Source: Bryobacterales bacterium
GTDB taxonomy: Bacteria > Acidobacteriota > Terriglobia > Bryobacterales > Bryobacteraceae
Reading direction: 5' to 3'
Assembly: GCA_003164075.1 (NCBI GenBank)
Contig: PLRZ01000578.1
Coordinates: forward strand, 247 to 10,237
DNA: 9,991 nt
Within the stretch, counting starts at the first letter, position 1. The number at the start of each line of letters is the position of its first letter. Below are positions 5,443 to 9,991 of this stretch, one piece after another. Both the position numbers and the translations under genes were made by a program. The notes under the pieces were generated by a model that had not been told where the DNA came from, ran no database searches, and was given only the letters and a program-made list of their open reading frames with translations.

Positions 5443-5568
5443 ATGTCCGCAGGCGACCCGAAAACCGGAAGAAGCGACAATTTCGGAGTATATGCCCTAA
5501 TCCGCCGGCGAAAGCGCCTATTTGGATGTTTTAGCCCGAATTTCATTTCCTTTCGATGACAGGAGGAC

Positions 5569-5574
5569 TATAAT
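5569..5574 (+). promoter_or_regulatory. Perfect -10 box (TATAAT) before the 37-aa gene
   Basis: TATAAT at 5569-5574 is an exact consensus -10, placing a start point near 5581, 13 bases before the ATG at 5594. No good -35 is visible at 16-18 bp spacing. Confidence 0.5.
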
Positions 5575-5593
5575 TCGAAGCAGGAGAGTTGTC

Positions 5594-5707
5594 ATGCGCC
5601 CTCTCGATGTTCCCGAAGTGCTCATCATTCTGGGATTGCTGGGTAGTATCGGCCTCGCAGTCTACAACTGGACGCATCGCAAACCGGATGTTCGCAGACA
5701 CCGATAA
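5594..5707 (+). CDS. 37-aa single-span membrane protein
   Basis: A short ORF starting at ATG 5594 with a good ribosome site (AGGAGA, 5582-5587) and an exact TATAAT box 20 bases upstream. The product is one hydrophobic helix, VLIILGLLGSIGLAVYNW (about residues 9-26), with a short acidic/polar front (MRPLDVPE) and a basic tail (RKPDVRRHR). The positive-inside rule puts the C-terminus in the cytoplasm. The strong initiation signals are why I accept it although it is tiny. The frame is open further upstream, but the extra residues overlap the promoter. Function is unknown; small proteins of this shape often act as subunits or regulators of membrane complexes. It sits 103 bp before the 157-aa gene, on the same strand. 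Confidence 0.55.
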   Translation: MRPLDVPEVLIILGLLGSIGLAVYNWTHRKPDVRRHR

Positions 5708-5810
5708 TCCCGAAGGGGGACTGGGCGGTCCGGCTCCGAGACGCATGGCTGCGGATAACCGGACCCCCACCTCCGCAGACCGGCCCGGCCGTGATAAGCT
5801 TACACTTTCT

Positions 5811-6284
5811 ATGGAAATATCCGACCTGTACCTTGGCATGGGCCAGGATGCGTTTGAGCGGCTGGTGCGTAGTGTATCCATTGGGAAATTGAAGACCTAC
5901 CAGATGTACGAAGGCTTCAAGGTCCGGGCCCATCTGCAAAAAGTAAATACCGAGTTGCTCCGTAAGTCGGTTCCCAGGTTTTGGGCCCGGGTCGCGGAGC
6001 GCGATGAAGATTTCGGCCGGGATCTGGCGCAGGCCATCCTCGTATCGCATCTGGAAATGATCACCGCGATCCTGGATTTCCTGGGCGCGCCGCATGAAAA
6101 CGGGTTCTTCGCGAAAGACATGGACCCGAAACCGTTTCTAACCGAAGGTTGGGAAGACCGGGTATATCAGAGTTTTCGGGAGCGCTTTCCTGAGCCGCTT
6201 CTCCTTTTTTATGTGAATCATTTGAGGTGGGAACTACTGGGAGCCACCGAACTGTATCGCCCAGTTTCCCCTAGCGCTGCTTGA
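5811..6284 (+). CDS. 157-aa protein of unknown function
   Basis: I do not recognise a named family. The protein is soluble, mostly helical and rich in charged and aromatic residues: SVSIGKLKTYQMYEGFKVRA, then LLRKSVPRFWARVAERDEDF, then LAQAILVSHLEMITAILDFL. A last part has FFAKDMDPKPFLTEGWEDRV and LFYVNHLRWELL. There is no signal peptide, membrane span or metal-binding cluster. The composition is like conserved acidobacterial hypotheticals that I recall only vaguely. I prefer ATG 5811 to the earlier in-frame ATG 5745, because the residues between are a polar, low-complexity run. A -10-like TACACT (5801-5806) ends four bases before this ATG, which would fit leaderless expression. An upstream start remains possible. 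Confidence 0.8.
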   Translation: MEISDLYLGMGQDAFERLVRSVSIGKLKTYQMYEGFKVRAHLQKVNTELLRKSVPRFWARVAERDEDFGRDLAQAILVSHLEMITAILDFLGAPHENGFFAKDMDPKPFLTEGWEDRVYQSFRERFPEPLLLFYVNHLRWELLGATELYRPVSPSAA

Positions 6285-6628
6285 GTTCGGTCAGCAGCGT
6301 GCTACTACAACGAGCGAACCATGACAGTTCCTGGACCGGGTGGGTTGCCGGGTAGTTTTCGGAAACCCGCTCATAACGCGGAAGCAGTACGCGCTGAACA
6401 AGATCCGGGCTATTTGCCCGAGCCTGTCAGAGCTGATCGATTGCCCTTGGGTATGGTTTTTTTAAGCATGAGAACCCGCTCATGCGCCAATTCACCCTAC
6501 TGGGATCTCTGCGCACCCGGAACTGAGTGGACGCCCACACACACGAGGTGCCTGACGTGAATCATTGCGATTTCCATTATTCTCATCTTCTGCCCAAAAA
6601 GCCGGGTATTCTCCCGCTTGAGGAGACG
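6285..6628. other. Gene-free stretch with a coding-like remnant and short repeats
   Basis: No intact gene is supported. It holds the coding-like remnant 6325-6465, an 11-bp direct repeat AACCCGCTCAT (6364-6374 and 6473-6483), and a small hairpin GCATGAG/CTCATGC (6466-6472 and 6479-6485) that includes the second copy. The T-run lies before the hairpin, so it is not a plus-strand terminator. Confidence 0.6.
6325..6465 (+). pseudogene. Coding-like remnant of unknown family
   Basis: A 46-codon stretch opened by TGA (6322-6324) and closed by TAA (6463-6465) has GC-rich third positions and a protein-like sequence, RVVFGNPLITRKQYALNKIR then AICPSLSELIDCPWVWFF. It has no start codon with a ribosome site. 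It looks like the C-terminal end of a lost gene. I cannot name the family. Confidence 0.3.
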
Positions 6629-6799
6629 ATGACGAAACAGTGCCGCCGCTGTGGCGCAGAATTTGTCACACGGTCCCGGATCCGGAAGCGCTGTGACATC
6701 TGTCAGACCGTGGTTTCCGCGGAAAAACAAAAGAAAGCCAATGAGCGTCTGAAGGCCCGCAGGGCTGCCCGGCGCATGTGCTTGCTGAAGGCCTGCTAG
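6629..6799 (+). CDS. 56-aa zinc-ribbon protein
   Basis: A small basic protein with two CxxC knuckles, C5-R-R-C8 (KQCRRCGAEF) and C22-D-I-C25 (KRCDIC), the classic four-cysteine zinc ribbon. A Lys/Arg-rich helix follows (SAEKQKKANERLKARRAARR) and could contact nucleic acid. I choose ATG 6629 because AGGAG (6621-6625) lies just upstream and the first zinc knuckle begins right after it; the longer frame adds residues without family character. The spacing to the ribosome site (3 bases) is somewhat short. Similar tiny ribbons occur in phages, plasmids and as free-standing proteins of unknown role. No partner gene is adjacent, so it is probably monocistronic. Confidence 0.68.
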   Translation: MTKQCRRCGAEFVTRSRIRKRCDICQTVVSAEKQKKANERLKARRAARRMCLLKAC

Positions 6800-7033
6800 C
6801 CCTCAGTCGGCCAATGGCGCTCTAGCGGCGGCCTTCGCACCCGCAACTGAACGTTGATCTTCCTGCCGCGCTTGTTGTGTGTGGCGGAGACGTGCGCGAA
6901 ATCACCCAGTCATCGGACCGTTTCCCCAAGGAAATCGCCCGGTGAGCAAACTCAGAACTCCTGATGTCGCCCCGCAATTTCTGCCTTGGCGGGGGAAAAC
7001 GGGCTGAGCCATTGGTTTCGATGGCGAGATCTT

Positions 7034-7134
7034 CGCAGGTGGGGCAGGCGGTGCTCGCCTGCCCTCGATCCTATTCGAGCAGTGGGCCTAAATCAGCGCG
7101 GGCGGGCAGGCGAGCACCGCCTGCCCCACCTGCG
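7034..7134. repeat. 31-bp perfect inverted repeat
   Basis: Arms at 7034-7064 and 7104-7134 are perfect reverse complements around a 39-base spacer. Each arm itself contains the smaller palindrome GGCAGGCG..CGCCTGCC, so several alternative foldings exist. The GGGGCAGG core links it to the element at 5303-5372. Confidence 0.85.
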
Positions 7135-7181
7135 GGCTCACTGCAAATTCCACTACCTCAGGAGCCCAGAGTCTCGACCCA

Positions 7182-7199
7182 GCAGGCAGTAGTGCCTGC
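7182..7199. repeat. Degenerate REP-like hairpin
   Basis: GCAGGCA (7182-7188), GTAG loop, TGCCTGC (7193-7199), followed by GCCAC. It resembles a worn copy of the arm of the 7034-7134 repeat. Confidence 0.5.
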
Positions 7200-7408
7200 G
7201 CCACGAAAACCGGCTCATCCCAAATTCCACGACGTCAGGAGTTCTGAAACTGGGGCGCCCCATCCCACTCACGAGCTCCGGCTGGCCGTCAGTCAGCGGC
7301 TATCCGGGACCGCCATTCTCGCGTTAATACAAAAGCTCTCCACCCGCCACGGATAGCGCCGCGGAGCGCAAGGGGCGCTGGCAAGTTCTTGACTCTTTGG
7401 TCCGGCCT

Positions 7409-7423
7409 GGGATGCCTCATCCC
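7409..7423 (-). terminator. Short hairpin at the ispF stop, possible weak terminator
   Basis: GGGATG and CATCCC form a 6-bp stem with a 3-base loop across the ispF stop codon (7417-7419). No T-run follows on the minus strand, so intrinsic termination is doubtful. Confidence 0.25.
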
Positions 7424-7944
7424 GCGTCCGCGTGCGGACCGCGTTCGTGAAACGGGCCGGTACCCAGCTTCAGCAAACTCACCACCGCCTGCGCCTCCGC
7501 CGACCGGCCTTCGCCCACCGGACCCACCTTCTCAGCCGTCTTGAATTTCACCGAAACCCGGTCCAACTCCAGCCCCAGCGCGTCAGCCAGCTTTTGGCGG
7601 ATGGCATCCCGGTAGTCCTTCAACTTGGGCCGCTCCAGAATCACCGTGGAATCCACGTTGGTGACCCGGAATCCCAAGGCTTCCGCCAGCTTTTGGACAT
7701 GCCGCAGAAACACCAGGCTGTCGCTGCCCTTCCAGCGCGGGTCCGTATCGGGGAAATGCATCCCGATGTCCCCCAGCGCCGCCGCCCCCAGAATGGCGTC
7801 CGTGATGGCGTGCGACAGTACGTCGGCGTCCGAGTGGCCTTCCAGCCCGAGTTCGCTGGGAACCGTCACGCCGCCCAAAATCAACGGACGGCCCGCCACC
7901 AGACGATGTACGTCCCAACCAATGCCCGCGCGATATTCGCTCAC
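7417..7944 (-). CDS. ispF: 2-C-methyl-D-erythritol 2,4-cyclodiphosphate synthase
   Basis: IspF catalyses the fifth step of the MEP isoprenoid pathway, cyclising CDP-ME 2-phosphate to MEcPP with loss of CMP; it is a cytoplasmic homotrimer. The zinc ligands are visible as D11 and H13 in GIGWDVHRL and H45 in DADVLSHAITDA. Further family motifs are LEGHSDAD, DIGMHFPDTD (59-68) and KFKTAEKVGPVGEG, which lies at the substrate-binding end. The start is GTG at 7944 and overlaps the ispD stop by four bases (GTGA), so the two genes are coupled. The protein is 175 residues, about 15 longer than usual; the extra tail after VVSLLKLG (TGPFHERGPHADAG) is not part of the conserved fold and is encoded by palindrome-rich DNA. 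Confidence 0.97.
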   Translation of the reverse strand: MSEYRAGIGWDVHRLVAGRPLILGGVTVPSELGLEGHSDADVLSHAITDAILGAAALGDIGMHFPDTDPRWKGSDSLVFLRHVQKLAEALGFRVTNVDSTVILERPKLKDYRDAIRQKLADALGLELDRVSVKFKTAEKVGPVGEGRSAEAQAVVSLLKLGTGPFHERGPHADAG

Positions 7945-8672
7945 TGCGCGTCCTTGGTGATTTCCTCGCGAAAGAAGAGGTGCGCCAGATCCATGTCGCC
8001 CGGCTTGGTGATCTTGATGTTCCGGTCGCTGCCCATCACCACGGTCACCTCCACATCCAGCCGCTCCACCAGGCTGGCCTCGTCGGTGCCGATGAAGCCG
8101 TCCTCCCGCGCCATTTCGAAGGCGCGCCGCAACAGGTCGTAGCGGAATACCTGCGGCGTCTGCGCCATCACCAGTTTTTCGCGCGGCAGAGTGGCGCGAA
8201 TGAGCACCCGTCCGGTTCCGCGGCTCACCTGCTTCACCGTATCCACCGCCGGAAGCCCCACGATGGCCGCACCGGTCTCGGTCGCCTCGTCCAGCACTTT
8301 GTCGATAGTCTCCATGTCGATGAAAGGCCGCACGGCGTCGTGTACCGCCACCAGGTCGGTATCGGGAGCGAGGCTATTCAGCGCGTTGTCCACCGACTGC
8401 TGGCGGCTGTTCCCGCCTTCCACGGCGCGCACCGGGCTTCCCGGGAAGCCGCGCGACAGCATGCCGCCCACCCATTCCACATCCTCGGCGCGAACCGCCA
8501 CCACGATCTCGCTGACGCGCGCCGAAGCCGTGAACTTACGCACGGTGTGCATCAGAATGGGCGACCCCTCAAGCAACATAAATTGCTTGCGGCTGGTGCC
8601 GGTCTTCTCGGCGGCGCCTTTACCCATACGGGTGCCGAGGCCTGCCGCGGGCAGTATCACTGCGACTTTCAT
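7941..8672 (-). CDS. ispD: 2-C-methyl-D-erythritol 4-phosphate cytidylyltransferase
   Basis: IspD joins CTP and MEP to give CDP-ME, the third MEP-pathway step, in the cytoplasm. The nucleotide-binding loop is LPAAGLGTRMG (7-17, with the catalytic Arg15), followed by SRKQF (Lys29). Other marks are GGNSRQQSV (86-94), VAVHDAVRPF (108-117, Asp112), LPREKLVMAQTPQVF (162-176), TDEASLVE and the C-terminal GSDRNIKITKPGDM (214-227). The length, 243 residues, is slightly above normal because of a few extra residues near GKGAAEKTGTS. The ATG at 8672 lies 5 bp after the PIN/TRAM gene and has no obvious ribosome site, so re-initiation from the upstream gene is likely. It is the middle gene of a three-gene operon and overlaps ispF. 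Confidence 0.97.
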   Translation of the reverse strand: MKVAVILPAAGLGTRMGKGAAEKTGTSRKQFMLLEGSPILMHTVRKFTASARVSEIVVAVRAEDVEWVGGMLSRGFPGSPVRAVEGGNSRQQSVDNALNSLAPDTDLVAVHDAVRPFIDMETIDKVLDEATETGAAIVGLPAVDTVKQVSRGTGRVLIRATLPREKLVMAQTPQVFRYDLLRRAFEMAREDGFIGTDEASLVERLDVEVTVVMGSDRNIKITKPGDMDLAHLFFREEITKDAQ

Positions 8673-8677
8673 GTGTA

Positions 8678-9757
8678 TTACGATTCTATCGTGGTTTTCT
8701 CGGGCGGAAGATTACCAATCGGTTGCGGATCGCTCTTGCGCACCGGGCGGTCGTGCCGTTCCGCCGGCGGCGCGGCATGCATGCGCTCGTCGAATTTGCC
8801 GAAAATCATCTTCCCGGCGGTGGTCTGCAGCACGCTCGTCACGGAGATGTCGATGGTCTTCGAGATCATCTTCTTAGCGTTGTCCACCACCACCATGGTG
8901 CCGTCGTCGAGGTAGGCCACGCCCTGGTTGTACTCCTTGCCTTCCTTCAGGATGAAGACCCGCATGGACTCGCCGGGCAGCACGATGGGTTTCAGGGAGT
9001 TCGCCAGTTCGTTGATGTTCAACACTTCCACGCCGTGCAGTTGGGCCACCTTGTTGAGGTTGAAGTCGTTGGTGATCACCTTGCAGTCGAACAATTTGGC
9101 CAGCTCGATGAGCTTCATGTCCACCTCGCGCACCTGCGGAAAATCCTCTTCCACAATCTGCACCGTGAGGTGAGCCATTTTCTGCACGCGTTGCAGGATG
9201 TCCAGGCCGCGGCGTCCGCGATTGCGCTTCATGGAATCGGCCGAATCGGCCACCAGTTGCAACTCGCGCAGGACAAACTGGGGAATCACCAGCACTCCGT
9301 CCAGAAATCCCGTCTCGGCGATATCGGCGATGCGGCCATCGATGATCACACTGGTGTCCAGGATTTTGTGCGACTTCTTGGAAGACTTTTCCACGCCGAA
9401 AATTCCGCCCAGAGCGGCCAGATTCAACATGTCCCCCTTCTTGGCGCCGACAATCAGTCCGACGTACGTCATCAGGAGGAGCAGGGCCACTTGCAGGTAA
9501 GCAGGAGCGTCCGCCTTACTGAGTACCAGCGACATCAGGAACGCGCCGGCGATTCCCAGGACAGATCCGGTGGCCGCGCCGATCAGACGTTTCAGACTGA
9601 TTTGTTCCAGGCGGATTTCGAAGAGAATGATGAGGGCTCCGACGACACCTCCGCCGCCGGCCGAAACCCACGGGGTAACTCCCATGGGATGCAGGAAATA
9701 AGCAGCAACCGCAAAAACGACAACCAAAACAGCACGTACCAGAACCAGGTCCAGCAA
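8678..9757 (-). CDS. Membrane-anchored PIN/TRAM-domain protein (YacL-like)
   Basis: A 359-residue protein with four predicted membrane helices in its first 110 residues (about 4-22, 32-48, 58-80, 88-105). A cytoplasmic PIN nuclease domain follows (about 131-255) with acidic residues D134 (LDTSVIIDGRI), E165 (VLRELQLVA), D213 and D231 (VITNDFNLN). Then comes a TRAM RNA-binding domain (about 257-320: LPGESMRVFILKEG, then VAYLDDGTMVVVDNAKK) and a polar, proline-rich tail. Together this suggests a membrane-tethered RNase or RNA-binding factor. YacL-type genes often sit just upstream of ispD, as here. I keep the TTG start at 9757 because the first membrane helix begins directly after it and a GGGGG ribosome-like site lies eight bases upstream. 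It heads the operon with ispD and ispF. The physiological substrate is not known from the sequence. Confidence 0.93.
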   Translation of the reverse strand: MLDLVLVRAVLVVVFAVAAYFLHPMGVTPWVSAGGGGVVGALIILFEIRLEQISLKRLIGAATGSVLGIAGAFLMSLVLSKADAPAYLQVALLLLMTYVGLIVGAKKGDMLNLAALGGIFGVEKSSKKSHKILDTSVIIDGRIADIAETGFLDGVLVIPQFVLRELQLVADSADSMKRNRGRRGLDILQRVQKMAHLTVQIVEEDFPQVREVDMKLIELAKLFDCKVITNDFNLNKVAQLHGVEVLNINELANSLKPIVLPGESMRVFILKEGKEYNQGVAYLDDGTMVVVDNAKKMISKTIDISVTSVLQTTAGKMIFGKFDERMHAAPPAERHDRPVRKSDPQPIGNLPPEKTTIES

Positions 9758-9844
9758 GATTGTACCCCCGTAAGATTAAATATAAGATCCGGTGAAAAAA
9801 CCGACATCCGACACTTAAATTGCAACGATTACCGTCGCGCCAAG

Positions 9845-9872
9845 AGTATACCATTTATGGTAGGAAATCCAA
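9845..9872 (-). promoter_or_regulatory. Probable promoter of the PIN/TRAM-ispD-ispF operon
   Basis: On the minus strand TTGGAT (9872-9867) and TATACT (9850-9845) are separated by 16 bp. The start point would be near 9838, giving a leader of about 80 bases. The spacer contains a small palindrome ACCAT/ATGGT (9850-9861, overlapping the -10 edge), which could be a regulator site. Confidence 0.45.
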
Positions 9873-9880
9873 GCGGAAAT

Positions 9881-9991
9881 CTATAAAAACGAAGATAGCG
9901 CTATCTCCAACCGGGCCAACAGCAGGTCCGCGTCCGGGCGGGAGAAAACCAGCGGCGGTTTGATCTTGATCACGTTGTGCAGCGGACCGTC
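9881..9991 (-). CDS. C-terminus of a class III (PLP) aminotransferase (partial)
   Basis: The last 36 residues of a gene that continues beyond the right edge. The sequence [20 protein letters not shown], then [16 protein letters not shown], matches the C-terminal end of fold-type I class III aminotransferases (4-aminobutyrate, ornithine or alanine-glyoxylate type). There 'NVLKIRPPL.F...DAD.L...L' forms the small domain. The substrate cannot be told from this part. The stop is TAG at 9881-9883. A palindrome followed by a T-run overlaps the end of the gene. Confidence 0.8.
   Translation of the reverse strand, partial: DGPLHNVIKIKPPLVFSRPDADLLLARLEIALSSFL
9885..9910 (-). terminator. Terminator-like hairpin inside the aminotransferase 3' end
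   Basis: On the minus strand AGATAGCGCTATCT (9906-9893) is a perfect 14-bp palindrome. As RNA it gives a 7-bp stem (with one G-U pair) around GCGC, followed by TCG and TTTTT just before the stop codon. This is a plausible, weak intrinsic terminator that overlaps the coding end. Confidence 0.4.

Larger units (their letters stand above)
5203..5593. other. Gene-free stretch with repeat hairpins
   Basis: No gene is supported. It contains the stacked hairpins at 5303-5372, a terminator-like hairpin at 5385-5405, a 12-bp direct repeat at 5414-5442 and the promoter of the 37-aa gene near 5569. Confidence 0.7.
6952..7247. repeat. Mosaic repeat element with inverted ends (MITE/REP-cluster-like)
   Basis: The left end TCAGAACTCCTGATGTCG (6952-6969) matches the reverse complement of the right end (7230-7247) at 17 of 18 positions. 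In between sit a 31-bp perfect inverted repeat (7034-7064 / 7104-7134), a further 21-bp copy of the end sequence in direct orientation (7144-7164 against 7221-7241, 19 of 21 identical) and a small degenerate hairpin (7182-7199). There is no ORF for a transposase. The structure fits a non-autonomous element or a cluster of REP sequences. Confidence 0.65.
6800..7416. other. Gene-free stretch dominated by a mosaic repeat element
   Basis: No protein gene is supported; the open frame across 6964-7356 follows the repeats and lacks gene-like composition. The element 6952-7247 is described separately. 6800-6951 and 7248-7400 show nothing recognisable. A short hairpin GGGATG/CATCCC (7409-7423) overlaps the end of ispF. 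Confidence 0.65.

Noticed and set aside
6461..6485. Intrinsic terminator at the T-run
   Set aside because: The T-run precedes the hairpin on the plus strand and gives an A-run on the minus strand, so neither direction fits.
6952..7247. CRISPR array
   Set aside because: The repeats are few, unequal in spacing, partly inverted and not separated by uniform spacers; no cas genes are present.
6964..7356. 130-aa plus-strand open frame
   Set aside because: It is a translation of the repeat element (two halves are reverse complements of each other) and has no start signal or domain.
7432..8142. 236-aa plus-strand open frame over ispF/ispD
   Set aside because: Antisense shadow of two clearly recognisable enzymes.
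8723..9886. 387-aa plus-strand open frame
   Set aside because: His/Gln/Val-rich antisense shadow of the PIN/TRAM gene; no independent evidence of coding.

Overview
The window looks like a chromosomal segment of a GC-rich acidobacterium, probably from the Solibacter/Bryobacter side of the phylum. Three things point that way: a MacB/FtsX-type permease tail of the kind abundant in that phylum, the protein style of the housekeeping genes, and GC-rich palindromic repeats built on GGGGCAGG...CCTGCCCC. This placement is an inference from general knowledge; there is no rRNA or other marker gene here.

Layout. At the left edge (1-537, minus) is the N-terminal part of a larger protein that opens with a winged-helix-like segment. 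From about 592 to 4559 lies a dense cluster of toxin-antitoxin (TA) type genes and gene debris. In order: a DUF433/DUF5615 pair (minus), a decayed antitoxin whose last part appears flipped by a 57-bp inversion, higB-higA (plus) followed at once by an RHH antitoxin without its own toxin, an unassigned pair of an RHH protein and an 80-aa protein (minus) with a palindrome on its start codon, a 5'-truncated ABC permease fragment, and a VapBC pair with an AbrB-type antitoxin (minus). A 25-bp inverted repeat separates vapB from a divergent SAM-dependent methyltransferase (plus).

From 5203 to 7416 the region is gene-poor. It holds repeat elements (stacked hairpins near 5303-5405, a mosaic repeat element at 6952-7247), a 37-aa single-span membrane protein, a 157-aa protein of unknown function, a 56-aa zinc-ribbon protein and one coding-like remnant.

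The right end is an ordinary housekeeping operon on the minus strand: a membrane-anchored PIN/TRAM protein (YacL-like), ispD and ispF. The last two are steps of the MEP isoprenoid pathway, and the junctions are a 5-bp gap and a 4-bp overlap. The window ends in the C-terminus of a class III aminotransferase (minus).

The best candidate for something undescribed is the RHH + 80-aa gene pair at 2705-3264. It has the architecture and self-regulation signals of a TA module, but I do not recognise the 80-aa partner as any known toxin or antitoxin family. The 57-bp inversion in the antitoxin pseudogene and the third gene attached to higBA are also worth checking.
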